From assembly GCF_002196515.1 (NCBI RefSeq), contig NZ_CP018835.1, forward strand, positions 1,798,001 through 1,862,000: 64,000 nt of DNA, given 5' to 3'. This DNA is from Vibrio gazogenes (GTDB taxonomy: Bacteria; Pseudomonadota; Gammaproteobacteria; Enterobacterales; Vibrionaceae). Shown here piece by piece: positions 9,517 to 19,769 of this stretch (the stretch's first letter is position 1; every line of letters begins with the position of its first letter). The position numbers and the translations under genes are program-made. The notes below the pieces were generated by a model. That model had not been told where the DNA came from. It was given only the letters and a program-made list of their open reading frames with translations, and did not search any database.

Positions 9517-10446
9517 CTATGGTTTCCGTTTCTTCTTCGCGCGAGGATGAGCTTGATCATAGGCCTGCGCTAAATGCTGAAAATCGAGATGGGTATATAT
9601 CTGCGTGGTTGAAATATTTTCATGCCCCAAGAGTTCCTGAACCGCACGCAAATTGTGGCTGGATTCAAGAATATGGGTCGCAAAAGAGTGACGTAATTTG
9701 TGAGGGCTGATATGGCTGGCGACCGACTGCTTCATTCCCCACTCTGACATCCGTTTCTGGACATTGCGATGCGAAATTCTTCCACCGCGACTAGAAACAA
9801 ACAGAGCAGGCTCATCAGCATGGGCAAGCTGCCCGCGAACGGCCATCCATTTTTTCACCCACGTCACAGCCTGACCGCTAAATGGGACTTTACGTTCTTT
9901 GTTACCTTTCCCGATCACGCGGAGTTCTCCCAGACCGAGGTGAATATCTTTCAAATTGACGCTCACCATTTCCGCCAACCGCAGACCGGCACCATACATC
10001 AATTCCATCATGGCCCGATCACGAATCGCGAGCGGATCATCTTCATTCACTTCAAGTAACTGAGCAACTTCATCTACATCTAAATTCTTCGGCAAAGGTC
10101 GCTTCTTCTTCGGTGCAGAAACACCTTTGGCCGGATTTGCGGTTAAGTCACCCCTTAATACCAGAAAGTCCAGAAAGCTACGCAATGCAGATAAGCGCGT
10201 CGCTAAACTACTGGCCTTGATGCCGTCACGCATCCCTTTCGCTGCCAGTTGTCTGACCCATGCCGAATCCAATTGCGGCCAGCGTGTCACACCATTGTCA
10301 GCCAGATAAGCCGCCATCTGAGTCAGTTGTTGCTGATAGTTCTGACGCGTATATAGACTCAACCCCTTCTCACTTCTCAGATATTCATAGAAGCGTTGAA
10401 GGGGCTGCTGTAATTCATCCGGTAATCTCAGACTTTCACTATTCAT
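9517..10446 (-). CDS. xerC: Tyrosine recombinase XerC
   Basis: A 309-residue tyrosine recombinase that, with XerD, resolves chromosome dimers at dif. The N-terminal SAM-like domain (about 1-100) is followed by the catalytic domain with Arg in G-L-R-L-A-E, Lys in G-K-G-N-K-E-R-K, H-K-L-R-H near residue 245, the L-G-H of the next motif and Tyr in Q-I-Y-T-H near 285. The set is complete. It lies between DUF484 and yigB as in E. coli, which separates it from phage integrases of the same superfamily. Confidence 0.95.
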   Translation of the reverse strand: MNSESLRLPDELQQPLQRFYEYLRSEKGLSLYTRQNYQQQLTQMAAYLADNGVTRWPQLDSAWVRQLAAKGMRDGIKASSLATRLSALRSFLDFLVLRGDLTANPAKGVSAPKKKRPLPKNLDVDEVAQLLEVNEDDPLAIRDRAMMELMYGAGLRLAEMVSVNLKDIHLGLGELRVIGKGNKERKVPFSGQAVTWVKKWMAVRGQLAHADEPALFVSSRGGRISHRNVQKRMSEWGMKQSVASHISPHKLRHSFATHILESSHNLRAVQELLGHENISTTQIYTHLDFQHLAQAYDQAHPRAKKKRKP

Positions 10447-10483
10447 ACGACGAATTTATTCATCTCTATATGACTGACTCATA

Positions 10484-11197
10484 TTATGTGCGTTGCCATG
10501 GCAGTACATGTAATAAATGGGTCAACACCTCTGCCAGATAACGTAAAAACAGCGTATCCATACTTGGCTGGAAATGACCGCCATCTTCACTGGAGAAAGC
10601 CAGAATACCATGCGTGTCGGGACTTCTGATCGGTAACACCACGTAAGAGCCAAACTCTGGCGCGCCAGCATGTTCACCAAACAGACCATCGCGATCCGCT
10701 TTACGCATTCGGCCTAAATAAGCCGGGTTCCCGTTAAAATTGTTGGTGGCAAAACGCTGCCAATAAGCCAGATCCAAAGCATACGGTGTCGGGACGCCGG
10801 ATAAACGGATATGCGCTTTCAGCGACATTTGCGCCGCTTTCTGTTCAATCGCTTCAATCACCTGACTCAATTCATCACACCGCAACATCTGTTCTTGCAG
10901 AGCCATGAATGCATGCAGCGTCCGGTCATTACTTGCTGCCAGAGACATGAAGGCCGTAATTTCTTCTTCAAGCTCTTCGATCCGGTGTCTTTGCCGATTC
11001 AGCTGAATATGAACCAAAGACACTGCGCCAAGTTGCTGGTGTGGTAGTGCAAGGCGATCAACCAACGCCGGACGATTCATAAAGAAATCCGGGTGATTTT
11101 GTAAATAATCAGCGACCACTTCAGCGGTTAACGCATCATTTTCATTAATTTCAGTTTCAGTGTTTGACACAACAGCCCTTTCTACAACGTTCTTCAA
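10484..11197 (-). CDS. DUF484 family protein (GAF-like)
   Basis: A 237-residue member of the DUF484 family. The start region carries the typical L-Q-N-H-P-D-F-F segment near residue 33, then a helical stretch with many charged residues, and a C-terminal GAF-like domain with V-V-L-P-I-R near residue 187. The family is always found next to xerC in gammaproteobacteria, but no molecular function is established. Here it sits between dapF (15 bp upstream) and xerC (37 bp downstream), probably in one transcript. Confidence 0.9.
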   Translation of the reverse strand: MKNVVERAVVSNTETEINENDALTAEVVADYLQNHPDFFMNRPALVDRLALPHQQLGAVSLVHIQLNRQRHRIEELEEEITAFMSLAASNDRTLHAFMALQEQMLRCDELSQVIEAIEQKAAQMSLKAHIRLSGVPTPYALDLAYWQRFATNNFNGNPAYLGRMRKADRDGLFGEHAGAPEFGSYVVLPIRSPDTHGILAFSSEDGGHFQPSMDTLFLRYLAEVLTHLLHVLPWQRT

Positions 11198-11212
11198 TGA
11201 TTTTAGCGGTTC

Positions 11213-12043
11213 TCAGCACGCAATCTGACCATCATAAATATGAGTGGCAGGTCCGGTCATATAGAGCGGTTGCCCCGGCCCCTTCCAGCTAATTTTCAAG
11301 TCGCCACCCGGCAAATGTACGGTGACATTCTCTGCCAACTGCTCTTGAATAATCCCGACAGCAACTGCGGCACAAGCACCACTGCCGCACGCCTGTGTTT
11401 CACCCGCCCCGCGTTCATAAACCCGTAACCGGATTTCATTAGGGTTCACGACCTGCATAAAACCGGCATTGACGCGTTCAGGAAAACGTTCATGGGATTC
11501 CAGTAATGGCCCAAGACGGTCCACATCTGCAATATCGACATCCTCAACCGTTGTCACCACATGAGGATTACCCATGCTTACCGCACCACAAAACAGTGTC
11601 TGTTCAGCAATGCGTAAAATATAGGTCTTTTCTGACTGTTTCGCCTTAAACGGGATTTTTGCGGGTTCGAATTCTGGCAACCCCATATTCACGGTAATCT
11701 GATTGTCGTCTTCGACATTCAGAATCATCTTTCCTTTCTTGGTACTGACATGAACGCTGTATTTGTTCGTCAAACCTTTGAGCCGAACAAAGCGCGCAAA
11801 ACAACGAGCACCATTTCCACACTGTTCAACTTCACTGCCATCCGCATTGAAGATTCGATAGTGAAAATCTGTTTCCGGATCATAAGGCGCTTCAACCAAT
11901 AACAGTTGGTCAAAACCGACACCTGTGTGTCGGTTTGCTAAGCGACGAATCAAATCCGGTGAGAAGAAAATATTCTGGGTAATACAATCAACGACCATGA
12001 AGTCATTACCCAAACCGTGCATTTTAGAAAAATGAAAATGCAT
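11213..12043 (-). CDS. dapF: Diaminopimelate epimerase
   Basis: A 276-residue epimerase that converts LL- to meso-diaminopimelate for lysine and peptidoglycan. Both catalytic cysteines are visible: in Q-C-G-N-G-A-R-C near residue 73 and in A-C-G-S-G-A-C near residue 219. The ATG at 12043 starts [15 protein letters not shown], the expected family start; GGAG lies 11 bases upstream inside the end of lysA. It follows lysA by eight bases, giving two successive lysine pathway enzymes. Confidence 0.96.
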   Translation of the reverse strand: MHFHFSKMHGLGNDFMVVDCITQNIFFSPDLIRRLANRHTGVGFDQLLLVEAPYDPETDFHYRIFNADGSEVEQCGNGARCFARFVRLKGLTNKYSVHVSTKKGKMILNVEDDNQITVNMGLPEFEPAKIPFKAKQSEKTYILRIAEQTLFCGAVSMGNPHVVTTVEDVDIADVDRLGPLLESHERFPERVNAGFMQVVNPNEIRLRVYERGAGETQACGSGACAAVAVGIIQEQLAENVTVHLPGGDLKISWKGPGQPLYMTGPATHIYDGQIAC

Positions 12044-12051
12044 AGGTTTCT

Positions 12052-13305
12052 TTACTCCGGTAAAACACTTTCCAAAGCCCACAAACTACTGAGAGGCTCG
12101 CGCTGGCGTACCAGATGAACCTGTTCTCCATCAACCATGACCTCAGCGGCGCGTGAACGCGTATTATAGTTTGATGACATAGCAAATCCGTAAGCACCTG
12201 CTGAACGAACCGCCAGAAGATCACCTTCCTCAAGCACCAGCTCGCGATCTTTACCGATAAAATCACTGGTTTCACAAATAGGACCCACTAAATCATAAAC
12301 CTGCGCTGTTCCTTCCCGAGGCGTCACAGGGACAATTTTCTGCCATGCCTGATACAGCGCTGGACGCATGAGGTCATTCATCGCTGCATCAATAATTGCA
12401 AAATTCTTATACTCGGTATGCTTCAAGAATTCGACTTTGGTCAGCAGGATTCCGGCATTCGCAGCAATCGCCCGCCCCGGTTCGAACACCAGCTCCAAAT
12501 CTTGATGATTCTCCAGACGCGAAAGTAATGCTTTGGCATATTCTGCTGGCTGTGGTGGTGTTTCTGCATCATAGACGACACCCAGACCACCACCGACATC
12601 GAGATGGCGAATATGAATGCCTTCCGCTTTGAGCGCATCGATAAGCGCCAGAAGCCGATCCGTTGCATCAATAAAAGGATCAATTTGAGTCAACTGTGAA
12701 CCGATATGGCAATCAATCCCATGAACGTCCAGATGCTCCAGTTGATGAGCCAAACGATAGACTTCGCGCGCGCGGTCAAAAGCAATCCCGAATTTATTGT
12801 CACGTAGTCCTGTCGAGATATACGGATGTGTTTTGGCATCAACGTCCGGATTAATCCGCAGAGATACCGGTGCCTTCACACCGAGAGACTGAGCCACACG
12901 ATTCAAACGGTGTAATTCGGATTCAGATTCAACGTTAAAGCACTTAATCTTCAACTCAAGTGCACGTTTCATTTCCGCTTCAGTTTTACCCACACCGGAA
13001 AACACAATTTTCTCGGGATTTCCACCCGCCGCTAAAACCCGCTCTAACTCCCCTCCGGACACAATATCGAATCCAGAGCCAAGTCGCGCCAAAACACTCA
13101 ACACACCTAAATTGGAGTTTGCTTTCACAGCATAACAAACCAAATGTGCATGTGTGCCAACGGCCTGATCAAATGCATTCCAATGGCGCTCTAGCGTCGC
13201 TTTTGAATAAACATAAAGTGGTGTGCCATAGTCCTTTGCCAGTTCAGCGAGACGAACCCCTTCAGCACATAGCTGTCCATCGTTCTGGTAATTAAAATAA
13301 TCCAA
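12052..13305 (-). CDS. lysA: Diaminopimelate decarboxylase
   Basis: A 417-residue PLP enzyme that makes L-lysine from meso-diaminopimelate. The N-terminal TIM barrel carries the PLP lysine in C-Y-A-V-K-A-N-S near residue 60 and the phosphate-binding G-G-G-L-G near residue 238. The C-terminal barrel has the C-E-T-S-D segment near residue 345 that supplies the active-site Cys across the dimer. Length is normal. It lies between lptM (30 bp) and dapF (8 bp) in the usual lptM-lysA-dapF order. Confidence 0.96.
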   Translation of the reverse strand: MDYFNYQNDGQLCAEGVRLAELAKDYGTPLYVYSKATLERHWNAFDQAVGTHAHLVCYAVKANSNLGVLSVLARLGSGFDIVSGGELERVLAAGGNPEKIVFSGVGKTEAEMKRALELKIKCFNVESESELHRLNRVAQSLGVKAPVSLRINPDVDAKTHPYISTGLRDNKFGIAFDRAREVYRLAHQLEHLDVHGIDCHIGSQLTQIDPFIDATDRLLALIDALKAEGIHIRHLDVGGGLGVVYDAETPPQPAEYAKALLSRLENHQDLELVFEPGRAIAANAGILLTKVEFLKHTEYKNFAIIDAAMNDLMRPALYQAWQKIVPVTPREGTAQVYDLVGPICETSDFIGKDRELVLEEGDLLAVRSAGAYGFAMSSNYNTRSRAAEVMVDGEQVHLVRQREPLSSLWALESVLPE

Positions 13306-13335
13306 AATACTTTCCTAATTATCAATGACTAAGGA

Positions 13336-13455
13336 TTAAGGTTGTGATTGGTTTTGCGGTGTATTGTCCTGAGGCATATACAACGGTCCTGTCTGTCCAC
13401 AACCTGCCAACGCTAACACGCACAGCACTAAAAGTGCAGTAAACTTTTTATTCAT
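13336..13455 (-). CDS. lptM: LPS assembly small lipoprotein LptM (YifL)
   Basis: A 39-residue reading frame. It begins M-N-K-K, continues with a hydrophobic segment and ends the signal at L-A-G-C, with Cys17 as the lipidated residue, followed by G-Q-T-G-P-L-Y. That C-G-Q-x-G-P-L-Y pattern is the hallmark of LptM/YifL, which associates with the LptDE translocon in the outer membrane. The gene sits just upstream of lysA, its usual place. The tail is rich in Gln, Pro and Asn. Confidence 0.9.
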   Translation of the reverse strand: MNKKFTALLVLCVLALAGCGQTGPLYMPQDNTPQNQSQP

Positions 13456-13531
13456 TTTGCATATATCGTGATTATTCATTCAATGCCCCCTATAATCGCA
13501 CCAGATTCAGGAAAAGCAATAGGATGTGAGG

Positions 13532-13846
13532 ATGAACGATACTGAATTCCACCAACTTGTTGATCAAATGCTAGAACAAATTGAGCAAATGATTGATGAC
13601 TCAGGTGCCGACATTGACTACGAGACAACAGGCAATGTCATGACACTGGATTTTGAAGATCGCAGTCAGATTGTGATCAACCGTCAGGAACCGATGCATG
13701 AAATTTGGCTGGCCTCCAGATCCGGTGGCTTTCATTTCCAGTACACAGATCAACAATGGATTTGCTCGAAAACCGGTCTGGAACTGCTGACCTTAATTCG
13801 TCAGGAATGTGAAAAACATGCCGGAGAGTCAATTGATTGGGATTGA
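13532..13846 (+). CDS. cyaY: Iron-sulfur assembly protein CyaY (frataxin)
   Basis: A 104-residue bacterial frataxin that binds iron and modulates the IscS cysteine desulfurase. It begins M-N-D-T-E-F-H, has the acidic first helix (residues 1-25, many D and E), and the beta-sheet segments I-V-I-N-R-Q and E-I-W-L-A near residues 50-62. The ATG at 13532 is favoured over an in-frame GTG two codons earlier because AGGA is placed seven bases before it. It diverges from lptM and converges on cyaA, as in enterobacteria. Confidence 0.95.
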   Translation: MNDTEFHQLVDQMLEQIEQMIDDSGADIDYETTGNVMTLDFEDRSQIVINRQEPMHEIWLASRSGGFHFQYTDQQWICSKTGLELLTLIRQECEKHAGESIDWD

Positions 13847-13975
13847 GATAAGCGATACCCGCCACGTCGATTGACGTTGGAGTCCCGCAGATAAGTCTAA
13901 TCTCGGGGCTCTGACGACAAGCCGGATTCAGAAATAATCAAGATTAAAAATAAAAGAACGCGTGTTCAGCCTCGT

Positions 13976-16510
13976 TTAGGCGTTCACCGCTTTGGTCGGC
14001 ACAGTCCCTGAAGATCGGTCACTGCGGTAAGGAATGATACAAGTGCTGCCATCATCCGCATGGATGATCTGATAATACTGCGGCAAATTGAAGTTAATCA
14101 GTTTCGATGCCACTTTGTTTTCATCCAACATCGACGAATAAAAGCCATTCAGACTATAAATCATCTCATTTTTACTACCACTAAATTGATGGTAGACCTC
14201 GACACGATTCGATTCATCAAGAACGTAGATATTGAATCCAGTCTCGTTATCTTCGAAGAAAAACTGGATGAGTCCTTCACTGGCAAAGCCATCAATCGCT
14301 TCAGGTAGGTGATAATCCTGCTCCCGATCAATCATCATCAATGGCGAACCTTTGAGTTTGTTGGTCGAGATACTGCGATAAAAATCGACTGAATTTTCCA
14401 AACGCTGAACGGACACGCCCCGTCGTTCGAAAAACAGCCCGTACATTTGACAACCAACCCGCAATGCTTTGAAACGACGGCGCTTTTCCAGCTCGATTTC
14501 AACCGGTTTCAACCGTAAATCAATACATTCGGCCAATAACTGATAAATGGCATTACGGATTAATCCCCGCAAGTTTTTACTGTAGCAAAACACGTCCACT
14601 GACTCTGGTGGTAACGCATCCTGATGCATCTTGCACAATACCGTTTTGAGCGCATCAAGAACCGCGCCTTCGCCTTCGAAATGAAGCGTTCTGACTTCAT
14701 GCCACGAATTACGATAAACCAGATCAATACTACCAACGAGACAGCGCTGATCCGGCCCGAAACTTAAAATATCGACCGTTTTTAAATCGACACGAAGTGA
14801 TTTTCCGGAAACCGCATAAGTTGGATCTTGTTCAAAATTAATGAACATCGCCAACTGATTAATTTCACAAGGGCTGGCGAGCGCGTGCATAGTCGGACGA
14901 CGTTTATGCAAGGAGAATGTATTCCGCAAGTCACCCACCATCTGATAAAACTTATCGATATCGAGTTGAGCGTCCTGAACAACGGCATGGAGCCTTGTTG
15001 ATTCAGTGATCAAACCATTAAAAAATGCCCAAGCAACTAATTTACTCAGATATTCATGATGTTCCAGATAATGCTGCCCCATCATCCGACGCGGCACTAA
15101 CGGTTGTTTATAGAGATACCAACCGGGAGGGTTACTCCGGTTCTGTTGCACTTCAATAAAGGTCAGATCAGACTCATGCAAGTCAGGAGAAATCTGCGGA
15201 TTCAGCAGTGTGACTTTTCCCGGAAGAATTTCAAAAGCGGCATACAGTTTACGGGAAAGAATCGAAATATCCTGAGGACTAATCGATGAGGTAATATCGT
15301 TGCGCCGGGCGAATTGGATGAGATTACGGTAGCTCTGCATCAAAGCATCCAGAAGCCCTGTATGCATGAAGGAGACTTGTTCGACTTTCCAATTCCGTCG
15401 GTTATCCAATTCAGCAATGATACCCGTCGACCACTGCCAGATTTGCGTCAACTCTTCCAAGACCATCCGTCGCCATGGCACGGAGCCGGCACCGGGTTCA
15501 CGAGATAATTTCTCATGCGTCTTCAGATAAAAGCAACGCCGTACCAAATCCAACCGAGGCTGATCATTAATCCGTTCTAAATAACGAGTCACTTTTTCCA
15601 GCATCAGATAATAGGCATCCATCCCATACAGATCGGGCTCATGGGTAAAAAAACGCCGCTTGGTATCGATACTTAAGAGTTGTGTAAATGGATATTCCCA
15701 AGAATATGCTTCGAGTAAGATTGCTTTGAGCACGGATTTATACGGAGAATCGATACTCTTATACAACTGCCATAAACTGGCACCGAAATACTCTTCTGCC
15801 GGAATATGATTGAGCCGACCAAAATCAAACCATTCATTACAGTTAATATAAGAATGACTACATAAATGGCTGACATATTCGTCATAGCACTCTTCCATCT
15901 CTGGTGGCACAATTTGCCACAAAAGACGTTTTCCGCCCATTCGCACCGCAGAACGGTAGAATTCATCCAGTAATAACAGATGTTGCGAAGAACCACAGTT
16001 TTCACCGGTCATCTCATCAGACTGCTTACACCGGAACCGCTGTTCATCCATGATAAAAAAGTTGGCTTCGACACCTTGTGTCTTTGCCCAGTCCGTCAGC
16101 AACAAGCATTTATTGGCCAGTTTTTCCCGACGGCTGGCGCTCATCAGCGAAGAAACGCACACCCAGATATCGAGATCACTGGAGGTACTCTGCCCGATCG
16201 ATGACGTACTTCCCATGGTGTACAAACCCTGAATTTCAGGTTCGCTGGAAACCGGCAGTGGCTGCCCCAATGCGAGTTCTGTATCGTTAATAAACTGTTG
16301 TTGCGCGTCATCCGCCTCAAACCCCCACACCCCGAAAGGTACGTCTTGGGCATAATAACCGGGAATTAATGGGTGATTAAATTGAAAGAATACGGGTATT
16401 AAATGAAAAACACGACGACTTTGTAAATCCATTAACGCCAGCGCACGTTCAGTGCGTTGCCGATTCAGATTATCTAATCTTTTGATTAAAGTCTCGGTGT
16501 ATGTCTGCAA
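13976..16510 (-). CDS. cyaA: Class I adenylate cyclase
   Basis: An 844-residue adenylate cyclase making cAMP, the ligand of CRP. The N-terminal catalytic half holds the nucleotidyltransferase signature G-S-T-S-S-I-G-Q with S-D-L-D-I-W near residues 100-118; the C-terminal half is the glucose-responsive regulatory part. The start is taken as a TTG at 16510, because AAGGA lies seven bases upstream and the resulting start (M-Q-T-Y-T-E-T-L) aligns with that of E. coli CyaA, which also uses UUG. A second TTG ten codons earlier is less likely. It diverges from hemC, and a CRP site lies upstream. Confidence 0.95.
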   Translation of the reverse strand: MQTYTETLIKRLDNLNRQRTERALALMDLQSRRVFHLIPVFFQFNHPLIPGYYAQDVPFGVWGFEADDAQQQFINDTELALGQPLPVSSEPEIQGLYTMGSTSSIGQSTSSDLDIWVCVSSLMSASRREKLANKCLLLTDWAKTQGVEANFFIMDEQRFRCKQSDEMTGENCGSSQHLLLLDEFYRSAVRMGGKRLLWQIVPPEMEECYDEYVSHLCSHSYINCNEWFDFGRLNHIPAEEYFGASLWQLYKSIDSPYKSVLKAILLEAYSWEYPFTQLLSIDTKRRFFTHEPDLYGMDAYYLMLEKVTRYLERINDQPRLDLVRRCFYLKTHEKLSREPGAGSVPWRRMVLEELTQIWQWSTGIIAELDNRRNWKVEQVSFMHTGLLDALMQSYRNLIQFARRNDITSSISPQDISILSRKLYAAFEILPGKVTLLNPQISPDLHESDLTFIEVQQNRSNPPGWYLYKQPLVPRRMMGQHYLEHHEYLSKLVAWAFFNGLITESTRLHAVVQDAQLDIDKFYQMVGDLRNTFSLHKRRPTMHALASPCEINQLAMFINFEQDPTYAVSGKSLRVDLKTVDILSFGPDQRCLVGSIDLVYRNSWHEVRTLHFEGEGAVLDALKTVLCKMHQDALPPESVDVFCYSKNLRGLIRNAIYQLLAECIDLRLKPVEIELEKRRRFKALRVGCQMYGLFFERRGVSVQRLENSVDFYRSISTNKLKGSPLMMIDREQDYHLPEAIDGFASEGLIQFFFEDNETGFNIYVLDESNRVEVYHQFSGSKNEMIYSLNGFYSSMLDENKVASKLINFNLPQYYQIIHADDGSTCIIPYRSDRSSGTVPTKAVNA

Positions 16511-16573
16511 GGGAGTATCCTTGGTTGGCTCAAAACTCAACGAACTGATTGCCCTTTGTGCAAAATCGCCGTC

Positions 16574-16594
16574 AAAACGTGATCAATTTAACAC
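16574..16594 (-). promoter_or_regulatory. CRP-binding site in the cyaA promoter region
   Basis: On the minus strand the bases read GTGTTAAATTGATCACGTTTT, followed by TGACGG, about 65 bp upstream of the UUG start. From memory this closely matches the CRP site of the E. coli cyaA promoter, through which cAMP-CRP represses its own cyclase. The match to E. coli is recalled, not computed. Confidence 0.72.
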
Positions 16595-16599
16595 TTTAT

Positions 16600-16924
16600 C
16601 TATCGATGGTAAAGATATCTCTCCCGGGTAGCCACGTGGACAACCCAGAAAAATCAGGGATAGTTCTTTGTTGATTCATATCTCACTCATATTATCTAGC
16701 TATCATAGCTCAAACTATAAACAAGAGCTACATCACATATTTTAAATTAGACTATGGTCGTATATCTCAAAATTTACAAGTTTTCCTGTGCACTTTTTCA
16801 TTCGCAGACTTCGTTACCCCAAGTGCTATTTTTCAACCGCTTAGGTGAATTAGGTGAACTTGGGGATCGAAAAGAACAGTGGTAGGATGTGATATATCAT
16901 TTTTCTCTAACCGACGCATAACTT
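16600..16924. promoter_or_regulatory. cyaA-hemC divergent intergenic region
   Basis: This AT-rich stretch should carry the hemC promoter and the distal part of the cyaA promoter. Two features stand out near hemC: a tandem direct repeat TTAGGTGAA at 16841-16849 and 16850-16858, and distant complementary arms CCCCAAGT (16817-16824) and ACTTGGGG (16858-16865). Their role is unknown. No gene is seen. Confidence 0.4.
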
Positions 16925-17863
16925 ATGACTGATTCATCTCCGATTCGTATTGCTACCCGTAAAAGCCCGCTAGCCCTGTGGCAGGCCCATTATGTCAGGG
17001 ATGCGCTTCAGACTGCACATCCGGGTTTGACCGTTGAACTGGTCACAATGGTAACGAAAGGAGATGTGATTCTGGACACCCCGCTGGCGAAAGTAGGCGG
17101 TAAGGGACTCTTCGTCAAAGAACTTGAAATGGCAATGCTTGAAGGTCGGGCCGACCTCGCGGTTCATTCCATGAAAGATGTCCCGGTTGAATTTCCACAA
17201 GGCCTGGGGCTCGTCACGATCTGTGAACGGGAGGATCCGCGTGATGCTTTCGTCTCCAACCATTATGAAAACTTCGATGAACTGCCTAAGGGCGCCATCG
17301 TCGGGACTTGTAGTTTAAGACGCCAGTGTCAATTGAAAGAAGCCCGTCCGGATATCGTCATCAAAGAGCTCCGTGGAAATGTCGGCACACGACTCGGTAA
17401 GCTGGATGCCGGAGAATATGATGCAATTATTCTTGCCGCAGCCGGTCTCAAGCGCCTCGAGCTTGAAAGCCGAATCCGGAGCTACCTGACACCAGAGCAG
17501 TCGCTGCCGGCGGTTGGTCAGGGAGCCATTGGGATTGAATGCCGTCTAGATGATGAGCGATTGATTGAATTATTGAAACCACTGAGTCATCAGGAAACCA
17601 CGGATCGGGTGCTTTGTGAACGTGCAATGAATACCGCTCTGCAAGGCGGTTGTCAGGTGCCAATCGGTAGTTACGCGCTATTGGAGAATGATCAACTCTG
17701 GTTACGGGCTCTGGTCGGTGAACCGGACGGCAGTCAAATCGTTCGCGGGGAGATCAGAGGGAATCGCAACGATGCAGAGCAACTGGGAGAAACGCTCGCC
17801 CAACAACTCTTACAGCGTGGCGCCCAAGAGATACTCGCCAACCTTTACTATGAGCATGACTAA
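16925..17863 (+). CDS. hemC: Hydroxymethylbilane synthase (porphobilinogen deaminase)
   Basis: A 312-residue enzyme that polymerises four porphobilinogens into hydroxymethylbilane. It begins [15 protein letters not shown], has the H-S-M-K-D-V-P substrate-binding loop near residue 80 and the dipyrromethane-binding Cys in [10 protein letters not shown] near residue 242. It is the first gene of hemC-hemD-hemX-hemY. The spacing to hemD is two bases. Confidence 0.97.
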   Translation: MTDSSPIRIATRKSPLALWQAHYVRDALQTAHPGLTVELVTMVTKGDVILDTPLAKVGGKGLFVKELEMAMLEGRADLAVHSMKDVPVEFPQGLGLVTICEREDPRDAFVSNHYENFDELPKGAIVGTCSLRRQCQLKEARPDIVIKELRGNVGTRLGKLDAGEYDAIILAAAGLKRLELESRIRSYLTPEQSLPAVGQGAIGIECRLDDERLIELLKPLSHQETTDRVLCERAMNTALQGGCQVPIGSYALLENDQLWLRALVGEPDGSQIVRGEIRGNRNDAEQLGETLAQQLLQRGAQEILANLYYEHD

Positions 17864-17865
17864 TC

Positions 17866-18618
17866 ATGTCGGTACTGGTGACCCGCCCCGGTCAACCGGG
17901 AGAAGCACTCTGCCGTCAACTTCAGGCCGTTGGTATCCAAACGGTCCATCATCCTTTAATGGATTTTCATGCCGGTTCGGAACTGGAACAACTTCCGGGT
18001 CGGCTAGAACAGTGTGATCTGGTGATCGCGGTTAGCCAACAAGCTGTCCTTTATAGTCAGGAATATCTCACCCAACATGGCTTCTCATGGCCGTCTGACA
18101 TTCGATATCTTGCCATCGGTCAAAAAACCGCACAGCTTCTAAGTAATTTTACCCAACAAACGGTAAACTACCCTGCGATAAGCGATAGCGAAAATTTTCT
18201 CTCTCTCCCGGAGCTTAGTGCGCCTGTTGGATTACGTGTTGAAATCCTGAGAGGTAATGGCGGCCGAGATTTAATCGCCCGACAATTAACGTCTCAGGGA
18301 GCGGTAGTCAATTATTGCGAAGTTTATCAGCGAGACATGCTCCCTTTTAATGCCCGGGTTGCTGTTTCCGAATGGCAAAGAGCAGCGATAGATTGCGTCA
18401 TCATCACCAGTGAGCAACAACTCCGGTTTTTCGTCACGCAGATCGCTGAACACAATATGCCATGGTTATTAAATCAAACATTTTATGTCCCCAGTGAACG
18501 GGTTGCACATGATGCACAGTCGCTGGGAATCAAGCATACCATTGCTGTGGGTAGTGCCAGCAATTCAGACTTAGTGGCCGCAATTCTGGCCGAGAAGAAT
18601 GACAGGAATCATGAATGA
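17866..18618 (+). CDS. hemD: Uroporphyrinogen-III synthase
   Basis: A 250-residue protein of the HemD fold, which closes hydroxymethylbilane with inversion of ring D. The family is poorly conserved. Visible supports are the start L-V-T-R-P-G near residue 4, the segment L-A-I-G-Q-K-T-A near residue 84, I-L-R-G-N-G-G-R near residue 127 and the E-V-Y-Q-R segment near 149. Position between hemC and hemX makes the call firm. The end overlaps the hemX start by four bases. Confidence 0.93.
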   Translation: MSVLVTRPGQPGEALCRQLQAVGIQTVHHPLMDFHAGSELEQLPGRLEQCDLVIAVSQQAVLYSQEYLTQHGFSWPSDIRYLAIGQKTAQLLSNFTQQTVNYPAISDSENFLSLPELSAPVGLRVEILRGNGGRDLIARQLTSQGAVVNYCEVYQRDMLPFNARVAVSEWQRAAIDCVIITSEQQLRFFVTQIAEHNMPWLLNQTFYVPSERVAHDAQSLGIKHTIAVGSASNSDLVAAILAEKNDRNHE

Positions 18619-19769
18619 CTGATACAAAAAAAGCCGTTACCCCAACCTCAGAAGATAAGCAAAAATCAGCCACATCTTCTTCCGCACCCGCATCTAAGCC
18701 TGAAGCAACAGCGCCTTCTGGTGCTAAATCAAAACAAAAAACGCCCGCCTCGGGTGCAAGGCTCAGTAAAATCGCCATTGTACTGACCTTACTCACCGGT
18801 GGCGGAATTGCCGCTTACGTTCAGCACACCATGCACGGCTATCAGCAACAAATTACACAACTTCAGCAGCAACTGAGTCAATCTGTGAGTCAGGTTGAAA
18901 CACAAGTGACGCAGCTCAATCAAGACGTCGATAAAAAAACAGCGACGGTCATCAATCAGGTTGATACACATTTGGATCAACAACAAAAAAGTATTGATAG
19001 CCTGCAACGAGCGCTTGCTGATATTAAAGGTCGTCGTCCGAATGACTGGCTGTTAGCTGAATCTGATTATCTGGTCAAACTGGCCGGTCGGAAACTATTC
19101 CTCGAGCACGATGTACTGACTGCGACGCATCTGATGGAAAGTGCCGATGAACGAATCGCAGCACTCAATGATCCGAGTCTGGTCTCTCTGCGTCAGGCTA
19201 TGGCCAATGACATCACCACACTGAAGTCGCTCCCTTTGATCGATAAAGATGGTCTGGTTCTGCGTCTCACCAGTCTGGAGCAGCTCATCGATAAACTGCC
19301 GCTAGCCAACGCCATTCTTCCTGATGCCCCCCAAGAACAAAAACCACAAGTCAGCGAAGACATCAGCCATTGGCAAGATAATCTGCTCACATCACTGAAG
19401 AATTTCTCTGAACAGTTCATCACGTTCAGAACCCGGGATGGCAACGTCATTCCGTTACTGTCTCCGGAACAAGATTTTTACCTGAGAGAGAACCTGAAAG
19501 CCAAAATCGAAACAGCAATCAGAGCAATCTACGACGAAAATCAGGACATTTATACAACAGCTTTAACCACAGCAAATCAATGGTCGGTCTCGTTCTTGAA
19601 TCCTGATAATGCTCAGGTCAAACAGTTTAACCAAGCCACTCAATCCCTGAGTCAGAAGAAAATTACCATTCAATATCCGATAAAACTGGCATCCCAACAA
19701 CCACTCACTGATCTGATTCATGAGCGTTTGCGTAAACAAGTTTCCGGTTTAATGAAGGAGGAAGAGTAA
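18615..19769 (+). CDS. hemX: HemX, membrane protein of the hem operon
   Basis: A 384-residue protein of the HemX family. Residues 1-50 are low-complexity (Ser, Ala, Lys, Pro), a single membrane helix lies near residues 53-72, then a Gln-rich coiled coil (about 75-135) and a helical periplasmic domain. It is often annotated as uroporphyrinogen-III C-methyltransferase, but the SAM-binding motifs of true CobA/CysG enzymes are absent. It probably works as an envelope-linked partner of heme synthesis. It overlaps both hemD and hemY. Confidence 0.9.
   Translation: MTDTKKAVTPTSEDKQKSATSSSAPASKPEATAPSGAKSKQKTPASGARLSKIAIVLTLLTGGGIAAYVQHTMHGYQQQITQLQQQLSQSVSQVETQVTQLNQDVDKKTATVINQVDTHLDQQQKSIDSLQRALADIKGRRPNDWLLAESDYLVKLAGRKLFLEHDVLTATHLMESADERIAALNDPSLVSLRQAMANDITTLKSLPLIDKDGLVLRLTSLEQLIDKLPLANAILPDAPQEQKPQVSEDISHWQDNLLTSLKNFSEQFITFRTRDGNVIPLLSPEQDFYLRENLKAKIETAIRAIYDENQDIYTTALTTANQWSVSFLNPDNAQVKQFNQATQSLSQKKITIQYPIKLASQQPLTDLIHERLRKQVSGLMKEEE

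Noticed and set aside
18615..19769. HemX as an active uroporphyrinogen-III methyltransferase
   Set aside because: The SAM-binding motifs of CobA/CysG enzymes are not visible, so the common annotation is not adopted.
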